Origin: Epilithonimonas xixisoli
GTDB lineage: Bacteria; Bacteroidota; Bacteroidia; Flavobacteriales; Weeksellaceae
Assembly: GCF_004365655.1 (NCBI RefSeq)
Contig: NZ_SOEO01000001.1
Coordinates: forward strand, 1,426,001-1,490,000
Direction of reading: 5' to 3'
Length of the DNA stretch: 64,000 nt
Shown: piece by piece, positions 26,852 through 35,006 of the stretch
How the letters are laid out: every line of letters begins with the position of its first letter
How positions within the stretch are numbered: position 1 is the stretch's first letter
Made by a program: the position numbers and the translations under genes
Notes under the pieces: generated by a model
The model's database searches: none
The model's input: the letters and a program-made list of their open reading frames with translations, nothing else
What the model was told of the DNA's origin: nothing

Positions 26852-27311
26852 AACAGTAAAGTGGTCTGGAATTGCGCGTCAAGTCTTTGACATTTGCACA
26901 GGAAAATCGTGGGTTAAAAATTTAAAAATCATTTGTGTTTTTGAATATCGTCTGCTAAATTTTATTGAGATAAAAAATAATTTCCAGCGTCTAATATTTT
27001 TGCAAATAAAGCACTAAAAATAGCTAAGAATGCACAACAACATCTCCAAAATTCCGAATTACGCATATCCAAATTAGCAGTCAAGTGACTGGAATACAAA
27101 TCATTAAATATCAACCAAACTGCACAACCCCAAAACCGGCATTTTTTTAAGTTTAAGCCCCTAATTTTGAATTATCGGAAACAAATGATGAAAAATATTA
27201 GATAAAAGACATCATAAAAATCAAAATTGATGTTAATTTTTCATTACAACAACTGTATCAATCCCTACGTGGTAGTAATATAATTATATCTTTACAAATT
27301 ATTTAAACTTA
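26852..27311. other. Divergent regulatory region, surface operon 1 / TPR-AraC 1
   Basis: This 460-nt AT-rich region separates the minus-strand HTH pair from the plus-strand TPR-AraC gene. TATCTTTA at 27287-27294 is a near-consensus -7 box 17 nt before ATG 27312. TTAAGCCCCTAA (27153-27164) and CAATCCCTA (27259-27267) recur with small changes in the divergent region at 41347-41932. ATCAAAATTGAT (27220-27231) is a short palindrome. No coding region is supported. Confidence 0.55.
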
Positions 27312-28934
27312 ATGGAATATTTCATCAAAATTCATTTTTCGAATTTCCAAACAACTTTGTCATCTTTAAATATCTCTTACTACAATAGAAATAGCCGTAC
27401 ACTTATGGCTATACTATTGACATTTTCTTTTTCTTATTTTTCCGCCCAAAGCAATTCAGATAAAGAAATAGCCGCGCTCTATAAATACGAAACACAGCCT
27501 ACGCCTACCCAACGCTTAAAAATAGGATTCAAAGCCCTTAGAATTGCGAAAGATGCAGATAACGATGACGAGATCAAACGTTCTTTGGTAACAATTAGTA
27601 GCGCCTATTATGAGTTGGGAAAGCATTCCGAAGCCTTCCGATACGCCAAGATGATGGATTCGGAAACGGGAAGCGACAGATTTCTTTCGAAAATCTATAT
27701 TGCTCGGGTAAAGTGTTTCTTGTATGAAGATCTTGGAATGGTAGATAAAGCCAAACAAGAAATCAACAGCGCCTTCCAACAAGCATCGAAATTAGAAAAT
27801 AAGAACACGGATGACTATTATGAATTGATGGGACTGCTTTGGCGTGATAAAAGTGTGTTTTACACCGATATAGATTCAATTTTAAAGTATGACCAAAAAA
27901 ACCTAGATGAGTTTTTAAAATTCAAAAAAACATACAAAGGCTCCAAAAATCTTTCGATGCCTTACAACAATGTCGGCTATGATTATCTGCAAAAAGAAGA
28001 TTTTCCACGCGCTTTGGAACATTATAAAAAAGCAGAATATTACGCACTGAAAGTCAACGACGAGTTCAATTACGCTTTTGTTTGTCAAAGCTATGGTGAA
28101 TATTATCAATCCATCGGCAAAACAGAACTTGCTTTGGAGTATTACAAAAAATGTCTCAAGATCGCACAGAAGTTCAACGATTACAAGCTCGCATTGGCTG
28201 CCACAGATTACATCCGGCAAATCTATCTGAGGGAGGGAGACAAAGAAAACAGAATCAAATACGATCAACTTTTTACCGAGCTCAATACAAAGATTAATTC
28301 CAACAACAAAAAGGAAATCAATGATCTCGTTACCATTATTGAAAAAGAAAAAGACCAAGAGCTCCAGAACTCCAATTCATCAAAATACCTGATCATTGGC
28401 GGACTTGTTTTGATTGCTTTGTTGATTACATTGTATGCGTTTTACCAATACAGAAAAGGTAAAAATGATTACCAAAAGTTTAACAATATCATTCAAGATC
28501 TGGAAAGTAAATCTGCTTTGGAACTCAAAAATGAAGAGAAACCAGACACTGTAGAAAAGACCGTTGTTGCCTCAAGTATTTCGGATGAGAAGGAATCTGA
28601 GTTAGTCAAAAAATTGAATAATTTTGAAAAGAAAGAGCAGTTTTTGTCATCAGATTTGAGCTTGAGTTCGCTGGCTTCCACCTTTAACACGAATGTCAAT
28701 TATCTTTCGAAAATCATCAAAACACATCGAAACCATAATTTCAGCAGTTACACTAATGAATTAAGAATCAATTACATCACAGAAAAACTGAGAACAAATC
28801 CGGAATATCTTAATTATAAAATTGCTTATCTCTCAGAAGAATGTGGTTTTTCATCGTACAGTTCATTCGTCAGTATTTTCAAGCAACAAACCGGATTGAC
28901 GCCTTCTAAGTTTATTGAATATCTGAGTAAGTAA
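27312..28934 (+). CDS. Membrane-spanning TPR-AraC transcriptional regulator 1
   Basis: This 540-residue protein has an export signal (MAILLTFSFSYFSAQ, near residue 32), periplasmic TPR helices (about 90-325; for example YNNVGYDYLQKEDFPRALEH), one membrane helix (359-380), a cytoplasmic linker, and a C-terminal AraC-type DNA-binding domain (about 430-540) with LASTFNTNVNYLSKIIK and the conserved IAYLSEECGFSSYSSFVSIF. It looks like a one-component sensor that reads the envelope through TPRs and binds DNA directly. The start may be ATG 27312 or ATG 27405, the latter beginning at the signal peptide. It is the first of three tandem paralogues and divergent from surface operon 1. Confidence 0.85.
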   Translation: MEYFIKIHFSNFQTTLSSLNISYYNRNSRTLMAILLTFSFSYFSAQSNSDKEIAALYKYETQPTPTQRLKIGFKALRIAKDADNDDEIKRSLVTISSAYYELGKHSEAFRYAKMMDSETGSDRFLSKIYIARVKCFLYEDLGMVDKAKQEINSAFQQASKLENKNTDDYYELMGLLWRDKSVFYTDIDSILKYDQKNLDEFLKFKKTYKGSKNLSMPYNNVGYDYLQKEDFPRALEHYKKAEYYALKVNDEFNYAFVCQSYGEYYQSIGKTELALEYYKKCLKIAQKFNDYKLALAATDYIRQIYLREGDKENRIKYDQLFTELNTKINSNNKKEINDLVTIIEKEKDQELQNSNSSKYLIIGGLVLIALLITLYAFYQYRKGKNDYQKFNNIIQDLESKSALELKNEEKPDTVEKTVVASSISDEKESELVKKLNNFEKKEQFLSSDLSLSSLASTFNTNVNYLSKIIKTHRNHNFSSYTNELRINYITEKLRTNPEYLNYKIAYLSEECGFSSYSSFVSIFKQQTGLTPSKFIEYLSK

Positions 28935-29027
28935 AAATCCATCGTATAAAGATTATAATGAATAATGCAGGAGAATATTATTTTGCTATTTATAATCAAA
29001 GAGTCTATATTATCATAAAAACTAATA

Positions 29028-30593
29028 ATGTTTAAACCTAAAAAATATTTAACAGCTCTTTTATTTTTAGTATTATCAGTCTATACTGCTCAAGATAATT
29101 CTACAAAAGAAATTGAAGCATTATATGAAGACAGGCCATTTTCAACACCTGCCGAAGATTTAAAAATTGGATTCAAAGCGCTTAAGATTGCCATCGCCGC
29201 AAATAATGAAGATCAGATAAAAAGTATGTTGTATGAGATATGTGCCGCTTACTATCGTGCTGGGCAATATTCTGAAGCCATGAAATATGCTGCAAAGATA
29301 GACTCAAGACCTGGTAGCGATAAATATTATTCGAAAATTTACATATCCCGTATAAAATTCCATTTATACAAGGATTTTGGAATGACAGATAAAGCTAAGT
29401 TGGAATTAGATAATGCCTTTAAAAAAGCGTCTAGGCTAGAGAACCAAGATACCGACACCTACCACGAACTGAAAGGCTATCTTTATCGTGATAAAAGCGA
29501 AATGTTTACAGATATAGATTCAATATTAAAATATGATCAAAAAAATCTGGAAGAATTTTTAAAATTCCGAAAACTTTACAAAAGATTTAGTAATCTATCA
29601 ATGCCATACAATAATGTAGGTTATGACTATTTACAAAAAGGGAATTTAGATTTAGCACTGTTAAATTATAAGAAGGCTGAATATTATGCATTAAAAGCTG
29701 ATGATCAATTCAATTACGCATACGTATGTCAAAGCTTTGGTGAATATTATGAAACTCTGGGCAAACCTGATATTGCAGTAGAGTTTTACAAAAAATGTTT
29801 AGCCATTGCGCAGAGGTTTAACGAATATAAATTGGCACTCGCAGCAACAGATTATATCCGGCAGATATATCTTAAACAAGGAGATAGGGAAAATAGCATA
29901 AAATACGATCAATTATTCACCGAATTAACAAATACTGTTAATGTTAATAAAAAAGCTGAATTAAACAAAGTAGTAGCTATTATTGAAAAAGAGAAAGATT
30001 TGGAGCTTATAAATTCTAACAAGTCAAAATACTGGATCATTGGTTCTCTCCTATTTTTGGGTTCACTAATTTCTATTTTCGCTGTTTATCTATACAACAA
30101 AAACAAAAAAGATTACCTCAAATTCACAAAAGTCATTGAGGAAATGAAAAACAGAGCTGCAACCCAAGTTCATCATACGGAAAAAGAAGGTGCAAAATCA
30201 TTATCAACAAATATCTCTGACGAAAAAGAGCACGAACTGATGAAAAAGTTAAACAATTTCGAACGAAAAGAACAATTTCTTTCCTCAGAAATTAGCTTGG
30301 GATCATTAGCTTCAAATTTTAATACGAACGTTAATTACCTCTCCAAAGTCATCAAAAAATATCGGAACCATAATTTCAATAGTTACATTAATGAATTAAG
30401 AATCAATTACATCACAGAAAAACTGAGAACAAATCCGGAATATCTTAATTATAAAATTGCTTATCTCTCAGAAGAATGTGGTTTTTCATCGTATAGTTCA
30501 TTCGTCAGTATTTTCAAACAGCAGACCGGATTGACGCCTTCTAAGTTTATTGAATATCTGAGTAAGGAACAATCTAATAATAATCAGAATTAA
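29028..30593 (+). CDS. Membrane-spanning TPR-AraC transcriptional regulator 2
   Basis: This 521-residue paralogue of the preceding gene has a clean signal peptide (YLTALLFLVLSVYTAQ), the same TPR region (YNNVGYDYLQKGNLDLALLN), a membrane helix at about 335-356 and a C-terminal AraC domain. Its last roughly 175 nt are nearly identical to those of regulator 1 (four differences), whereas the upstream parts differ widely even at silent sites. It lies 93 nt after regulator 1 and 11 nt before regulator 3, so regulators 2 and 3 form an operon. Confidence 0.85.
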   Translation: MFKPKKYLTALLFLVLSVYTAQDNSTKEIEALYEDRPFSTPAEDLKIGFKALKIAIAANNEDQIKSMLYEICAAYYRAGQYSEAMKYAAKIDSRPGSDKYYSKIYISRIKFHLYKDFGMTDKAKLELDNAFKKASRLENQDTDTYHELKGYLYRDKSEMFTDIDSILKYDQKNLEEFLKFRKLYKRFSNLSMPYNNVGYDYLQKGNLDLALLNYKKAEYYALKADDQFNYAYVCQSFGEYYETLGKPDIAVEFYKKCLAIAQRFNEYKLALAATDYIRQIYLKQGDRENSIKYDQLFTELTNTVNVNKKAELNKVVAIIEKEKDLELINSNKSKYWIIGSLLFLGSLISIFAVYLYNKNKKDYLKFTKVIEEMKNRAATQVHHTEKEGAKSLSTNISDEKEHELMKKLNNFERKEQFLSSEISLGSLASNFNTNVNYLSKVIKKYRNHNFNSYINELRINYITEKLRTNPEYLNYKIAYLSEECGFSSYSSFVSIFKQQTGLTPSKFIEYLSKEQSNNNQN

Positions 30594-30604
30594 TTTTTTA
30601 CACT

Positions 30605-32176
30605 TTGAAATTAAACCATTTTATATTATTTCTCTTTCTCCCGTTTGCAATCCAAACGAAAGCGCAGAACTATACCCGAAAGCAAATTGACAGTCTGATC
30701 GAATCTACCAAAGTTTTATCTGATCAAAAAAAAGCTATAAAAATTGGTCTGGAAGCCTACAAACAAGCTGAAAAACTGAACTATGGCAAAGGAAAAATGG
30801 ATGCCCTAAACAATATCATTTACGAGTATGGATTTATGGGTAATGATAAAAAAACCATCGAGTACTCTAATAAACTTATAAAAATAGCACAAGAGGAAAA
30901 GAATTATTACTACGAAATTCGGGCGATGCTTGGCCTATGCTACGTGTACGTTTATGCAAGTTTTTACCAAAAATCCCAGGAAACCGCAGAGGAAGCTGAA
31001 AGATTAGCATACAATCTGGAAGGCGATGAATTTTATATGACAATGGGCGAAATCTATCAATTCAAATCCACTCTGGAAGGTTTCAAAAAAAATATGAAAC
31101 AGCAATTGTACTCCGACAAAAAGGCGCTGAGCTACTTTTCAGAAATCAAAAAAGCAAACAGAAGAGATCATTTTGTGTTTTCCCAATATTTGAATATTAC
31201 AATTTCTTACTTAGACGTCAACAAAAAGGATTCTGCAATCTATTACGCCAGAAAAGCTTATGACTTTTCCAAGATCAATGCCGATCCTATGAGAAAAATC
31301 GAAGCACTATTTGGAATGGCGGATGTCTTTTTCACCATCGATAAAAAAGATAGCGCCATCTACTATTACAAAAAAGTAGCGCCACTTTTGATTAAAACCC
31401 ATAATCCTAAAAAGTTAGAAATCGTTTATAACAATATGGCTACGATGTACGAGAAATTGGGCGATACAAAAAACTATATCTATTACAGCAAAATGGCCTT
31501 AGCGATTACAAAAAACAATCGCGATCTGAAAAAACTTACTGTCAATCAGGTTTCAAACGATATTGTTGCCAATGAAAAAAACGAAAAAATAAAACAAATC
31601 ACTTTAATTGTATCTGGATTTGTCATCCTCATTTTAGCCATTATTTTCTTCACCATAAGACTTTCAATGCGTTACAAAAAAATAAAAGAACTTAAAAGAA
31701 CGACCGAAATCAGTCTGATAGAAAAATACGAGAAGCAACTTCAAGAAAAATTAGAAATTAGAAACAGCGAAAAAGAAACAGCCAAAGTTTCCCAAATCTC
31801 TGACGAAAAAGAACTTGAACTGATGAAAAAACTCAACAACTTTGAGAGAAAAGAACAATTTCTATCCTCGGAAATCACTTTAGGTTCACTGGCTTCTACT
31901 TTCGGAACCAATGTCAATTATCTTTCCAAAGTCATCAAAAAATATCGGGACAACAATTTCAATGGTTATATTAATGACTTGCGAATCACGTACATTACTA
32001 AAAAACTGAGAACAAATCCGGAATATCTCAATTACAAAATCGCTTATCTCTCAGAAGAATGTGGTTTTTCATCGTACAGTTCATTCGTCAGTATTTTCAA
32101 ACAGCAAACTGGTTTGACACCTTCTAAGTTTATTGAATATCTGAGTAAGGAGGAACAAAATGGAAATCAAAAATAG
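30605..32176 (+). CDS. Membrane-spanning TPR-AraC transcriptional regulator 3
   Basis: This 523-residue protein has a signal peptide (LNHFILFLFLPFAIQTKAQ), a TPR region unlike that of regulators 1 and 2 in sequence, a membrane helix at 332-352 and a closely related C-terminal AraC domain (about 405-515, IAYLSEECGFSSYSSFVSIF). The start is TTG at 30605: an in-frame stop lies at 30581, no ATG or GTG occurs between, and the TTG begins a proper signal peptide. It begins 11 nt after regulator 2, so coupling is likely. Different sensor, same DNA-binding domain: it probably reads a different cue. Confidence 0.85.
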   Translation: MKLNHFILFLFLPFAIQTKAQNYTRKQIDSLIESTKVLSDQKKAIKIGLEAYKQAEKLNYGKGKMDALNNIIYEYGFMGNDKKTIEYSNKLIKIAQEEKNYYYEIRAMLGLCYVYVYASFYQKSQETAEEAERLAYNLEGDEFYMTMGEIYQFKSTLEGFKKNMKQQLYSDKKALSYFSEIKKANRRDHFVFSQYLNITISYLDVNKKDSAIYYARKAYDFSKINADPMRKIEALFGMADVFFTIDKKDSAIYYYKKVAPLLIKTHNPKKLEIVYNNMATMYEKLGDTKNYIYYSKMALAITKNNRDLKKLTVNQVSNDIVANEKNEKIKQITLIVSGFVILILAIIFFTIRLSMRYKKIKELKRTTEISLIEKYEKQLQEKLEIRNSEKETAKVSQISDEKELELMKKLNNFERKEQFLSSEITLGSLASTFGTNVNYLSKVIKKYRDNNFNGYINDLRITYITKKLRTNPEYLNYKIAYLSEECGFSSYSSFVSIFKQQTGLTPSKFIEYLSKEEQNGNQK

Positions 32177-32201
32177 GTAGCTAACCCAACGCATTAAAAT
32201 T

Positions 32202-32234
32202 AAAAGGACGAAATCTTCACAATTTCGTCCTTTT
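32202..32234. terminator. Terminator after the TPR-AraC tandem array
   Basis: AAAAGGACGAAAT pairs perfectly with ATTTCGTCCTTTT. It is symmetric and lies between the plus-strand regulator array and the minus-strand HTH pair 2. Confidence 0.85.
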
Positions 32235-32273
32235 CTAGATCAACTAAATTTAAAATAAATACTAATAACAACT

Positions 32274-32633
32274 TTAATTTTTAATGACAGCAAACTCATT
32301 CGTAAAAATCTTTCTCCACTTAGCAATCGTATTTCTGCTGGTTTTGAAATGGTTGGCTACCTGAATATTGTTTAATTGATGCGTTTTCTGATACTCCAAA
32401 ATATGTAAAATATCGGATTCTTTGTAAGACCGGAATTTCTGATTAGACATTTCATTTTCCTTACTGCTTGTTCCAAAAATTCGCCTGTTCAGTTCCAAAA
32501 TATCCAAAACGGTCAACTCAGTTTTCTCCAGCAAAGATCTGCAATTCTCTCTGATTCTGGGATTTTTTCTATTGATAATATCTGTGTAAATCCTTTTGTA
32601 ATCGGGAACTACATGTTGTATTTTTTCATCCAT
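32274..32633 (-). CDS. Small helix-turn-helix protein B2
   Basis: This 119-residue paralogue of the protein at 26090-26401 shares the YKRIYTDII start, a VLDILELNRRIFG middle and the C-terminal HTH (LNNIQVANHFKTSRNTIAKW). Its start lies inside the end of protein A2 (25-nt overlap), unlike pair 1 where the genes are just separated. It faces the end of the TPR-AraC array. DNA binding is likely; function is unknown. Confidence 0.7.
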   Translation of the reverse strand: MDEKIQHVVPDYKRIYTDIINRKNPRIRENCRSLLEKTELTVLDILELNRRIFGTSSKENEMSNQKFRSYKESDILHILEYQKTHQLNNIQVANHFKTSRNTIAKWRKIFTNEFAVIKN

Positions 32634-33034
32634 TTGTATAAAGTTGTTTTTGGAATTCTGTAATCCGACATCACTTGAACTGCTGTTTTTTCATTATTCT
32701 TAATCAAATCCAGAACAAAATCTATAATCTCTTTTGTGTAAATATTTTTGCGAAAAACGGGCAATGCCGAAGGAGAACCACCATTCGGTTTCTTGGCAGA
32801 AGACGGCGAAAATAGAATCAAATGTTGCGAGTAAACTCGGAAAAAATCATATTCCAACAGCTTGCTCCAGCGCAAAAGCAGATTTGCATCCAAACTTTTT
32901 GAGTTATACATTCTGTCTAAATCATCCTCCGAACATTTGAAAAAATTACAAATACGCGGTACTTCTACTCCATTTTCGGCAACACTTTGTTTGATTAATG
33001 AGCCAATGTGTATTTCTTTAAAATCAACTGCCAT
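32609..33034 (-). CDS. Small helix-turn-helix protein A2
   Basis: This 141-residue paralogue of the protein at 26408-26851 shares FKEIHIGSLIKQSV, RICNFFKCSEDDLDRMY, LLRWSKLLEYDFFRVYSQHL and the C-terminal YTKEIIDFVLDLI plus YRIPKTTLYKWMKKY. The linker is Ser/Pro/Lys-rich instead of Asn-rich. The N-terminal half resembles XRE-like repressors of Bacteroidetes. The ORF overlaps B2. The two genes upstream on this strand (NTF2-like and DoxX-like) end only 74 nt away and could be co-transcribed. Confidence 0.72.
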   Translation of the reverse strand: MAVDFKEIHIGSLIKQSVAENGVEVPRICNFFKCSEDDLDRMYNSKSLDANLLLRWSKLLEYDFFRVYSQHLILFSPSSAKKPNGGSPSALPVFRKNIYTKEIIDFVLDLIKNNEKTAVQVMSDYRIPKTTLYKWMKKYNM

Positions 33035-33108
33035 TTTACATTTTTTATAACACCTTTCAAAAAATTAGAAGAGATCAATTATATTCTCGAAACAGATTCC
33101 TGCGATGA

Positions 33109-33528
33109 TTAATGAGCTTGGCCGATATCCAGACGGTCAAATTTCCCATCCGTATTTTGATGAAACTTAAAGAAAACTCTGAATGTTCCCCAATTTCCGG
33201 CTTTGAAGTTTCCGTAGATATCTTTTCCATCATTTTCCACCTTATCGATGGTCAGGAATTTTTCTTTTCCCAAAGCTGTTGCAAAGAAACTTTTGAAATC
33301 TATTTTGTTCTCATCATCCGTCATCGTCGGATTTTCTGTAAAGTAAGAGTACCAGATTTTGTCTCCAGAATCGAGTGCTTCTATGGCTTTTCTTACGTTG
33401 TTGTTTGTGATTTTATCCAAATTCATCGTTTTATGTTTTTGATTAATGATTTTCTTCTCTTCTTTTTTCTGTGCACAGGCTGATATGAAAAGACAACTGC
33501 TTATCAAAATGGAAAATAGTTTTCTCAT
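33109..33528 (-). CDS. NTF2/SnoaL-like lipoprotein
   Basis: This 139-residue protein has a lipoprotein signal (LFSILISSCLFISAC, lipid on Cys18) followed by a Lys-rich spacer and a small domain of about 100 residues with the look of the NTF2/SnoaL fold (RKAIEALDSGDKIWYSYFT, then FRVFFKFHQNTDGKFDRLDI). Ligand or substrate is unknown. The start overlaps the stop of the upstream DoxX-like gene by four nucleotides, so the two are translationally coupled. Confidence 0.75.
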   Translation of the reverse strand: MRKLFSILISSCLFISACAQKKEEKKIINQKHKTMNLDKITNNNVRKAIEALDSGDKIWYSYFTENPTMTDDENKIDFKSFFATALGKEKFLTIDKVENDGKDIYGNFKAGNWGTFRVFFKFHQNTDGKFDRLDIGQAH

Positions 33529-33884
33529 AAAGAAGTTCCATTTTTAAGCGGATGTTGTAAGTAAATGATGACTAGATTAATCATTAGAAAAGGTAATTCT
33601 ACCAAAACTCCTTTCAAATCTCGATTCAAAAGATGGAAACAAATGATTAGCAATATCCCCGCAGCCATTAGAAAATTTCCCCAAACAAAGGTCTTTGGAA
33701 AAAGAATCATTATTGCGGCGATGATGGTAATGGCACCATTTACAGCCAAAGCAGTCTTGTTGAATCCCCATTTGCTGAACATATCCAGCATCTCCTGCTT
33801 TCCGGAAAACATGGCATAGCCTTGCTTAGTTCCCATAAATACAGCGGTGAGAATCAGTATGGAATTGATTATTCTTAATATCAT
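33525..33884 (-). CDS. Small DoxX-like membrane protein
   Basis: This 119-residue protein is built of four predicted membrane helices (about 4-24, 45-62, 66-86 and 93-111), with MFSKWGFNK and WGNFLMAAGILLIICFHLLN between them, in the style of small DoxX/DUF-type proteins. It overlaps the NTF2-like lipoprotein gene by four nucleotides. The function of such pairs is not known to me. Confidence 0.7.
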   Translation of the reverse strand: MILRIINSILILTAVFMGTKQGYAMFSGKQEMLDMFSKWGFNKTALAVNGAITIIAAIMILFPKTFVWGNFLMAAGILLIICFHLLNRDLKGVLVELPFLMINLVIIYLQHPLKNGTSL

Positions 33885-33913
33885 CTGTGTGAGTTTTTTA
33901 GAGAAGAAAAATA

Positions 33914-33939
33914 GATAATTGATCTTAAAGCCAATTATC
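33914..33939. promoter_or_regulatory. Perfect 8-bp inverted repeat upstream of the DoxX-like gene
   Basis: GATAATTG (33914-33921) faces CAATTATC (33932-33939) across 10 nt, and no T-run follows. It lies 30 nt before the minus-strand start at 33884 and could be an operator or the end of the SDR transcript. Confidence 0.45.
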
Positions 33940-33956
33940 CATTAGTTTCAAGTTGA

Positions 33957-34325
33957 TTATCTTGTGGTATAACCACCATTAGCAAAAATAGTTTGCCCTG
34001 TGATCCACCAACCATCTGTTACAAGAAATTCCACCAAAGGAGCAATATCTCTAATATCTGTCAGTCCGCCCAAAGCAGCCGCAGATTTGTGATAGGCAAC
34101 CGCGTCATCGCTTTCCTGTCCGTAGAAAAATGGCGTATCCACTGCTCCCCGAGCCTGAACCTCAGCTAGAGTTTTTTCACTTTCTGTACGTGAACTTTCG
34201 CTGTTGTAATGTATTGCTAATTTTGCACCTTTTGCCGCAAAATCTCTGCTTAATAATCCGCCAAGGTTTTTACCACCTCCGGCAATTAAGACAACTTTTC
34301 CTTTTACATTGTGTTGATTTGACAT
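33957..34325 (-). pseudogene. Internally deleted short-chain dehydrogenase
   Basis: The first 60 residues (VKGKVVLIAGGGKNLGGLLS, then KLAIHYNSESSRTESEK) are the nucleotide-binding start of an SDR, and the last 60 (DTPFFYGQESDDAVAYHKSA to WWITGQTIFANGGYTTR) are its end. They are fused in frame at about 34139, so roughly 120 residues including the NAG strand and the YxxxK catalytic pair are missing: 122 residues against about 250 normally. It cannot be a working SDR. The ATG at 34325 is preferred over a start ten codons upstream. Confidence 0.85.
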
Positions 34326-34429
34326 TGTATTTTTTTTTATAATTATCAAATACAATAATCCACATTAAAAGCCATTTTCGTACGCTTATTTTTTATTCAT
34401 ATGGAATGTTTTCAGAAATTATTCCAATC

Positions 34430-34467
34430 TTAATCAATTAGTTAACAACTGATAATCAATTAGTTAA
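34430..34467. repeat. Two direct copies of a near-palindromic 15-mer, 22 bp apart
   Basis: TAATCAATTAGTTAA occurs perfectly at 34431-34445 and 34453-34467, and each copy is close to palindromic (TTAA..AATT..TTAA). Start-to-start spacing of 22 bp puts them on the same helix face. They lie between the surface-operon stop at 34469 and the deleted SDR gene, upstream of the latter. Confidence 0.9.
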
Positions 34468-34468
34468 A

Positions 34469-34984
34469 TTAAGGTTTCCAAAAAGACCAAACGGTGCCGT
34501 TATATACTGCTAGTTGTTTTTTGGTTGTATCATACACCATCATTCCAGAAGCAGGATTAATGATATTAAGATGCGGACTTGCCACTCTTGGAAGGATCAT
34601 CGCTTTGTCGGTATCTGTCAATACCAAAATTCCATTGGTAGAATCTGCTCCATTTGTTCCTATTCCGGTTTTAGCGGTTGTAAGTTCTGTTTTGGTTTGC
34701 TGAATGGCAATATCAGATTTACCTGTTATATCTACTGAAAGATCAAACCAATCATTATTACCCTTTAGATATTTTACTTTGTGATCTGTATTATCAAATA
34801 TCACAGAACCGTTTTCTGTAATACCAGACTTTTCCTCAACATAAGGCAAAATAATTCCCTTATTTTCAGCATCTGTAAATTCCAGAGATACTGAAGTGTT
34901 AGTTATGGTTGTTTTGCCTATGGCAATCTGTGATTTGGCAGTTATTGCTGTGAAGCACATTAAGATTAATAAACTATTTTTCAT
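34469..34984 (-). CDS. Secreted adhesin-like protein, 171 aa
   Basis: A signal peptide (NSLLILMCFTAITAKSQ) precedes IAIGKTTITNTSVSLEF and two copies of a beta module (GIILPYV..NGSVIFDNTDHKVKYL and AMILPRV..GMMVYDTTKKQLAVYN). The second module matches the C-terminal end of the 840-residue protein at 38824-41346 (EGMMVYDITNKCLKIY). It is last in the minus-strand surface operon 2, 22 nt after the 408-residue gene. A cell-surface or fibre role is likely. Confidence 0.7.
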   Translation of the reverse strand: MKNSLLILMCFTAITAKSQIAIGKTTITNTSVSLEFTDAENKGIILPYVEEKSGITENGSVIFDNTDHKVKYLKGNNDWFDLSVDITGKSDIAIQQTKTELTTAKTGIGTNGADSTNGILVLTDTDKAMILPRVASPHLNIINPASGMMVYDTTKKQLAVYNGTVWSFWKP

Positions 34985-35006
34985 TGTATGTGTTTTAAAT
35001 TTTATT

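Noticed and set aside
26090-33034. The HTH pairs as parts of an insertion sequence
   Set aside because: No catalytic transposase gene, terminal inverted repeats or target duplications were found around either pair.
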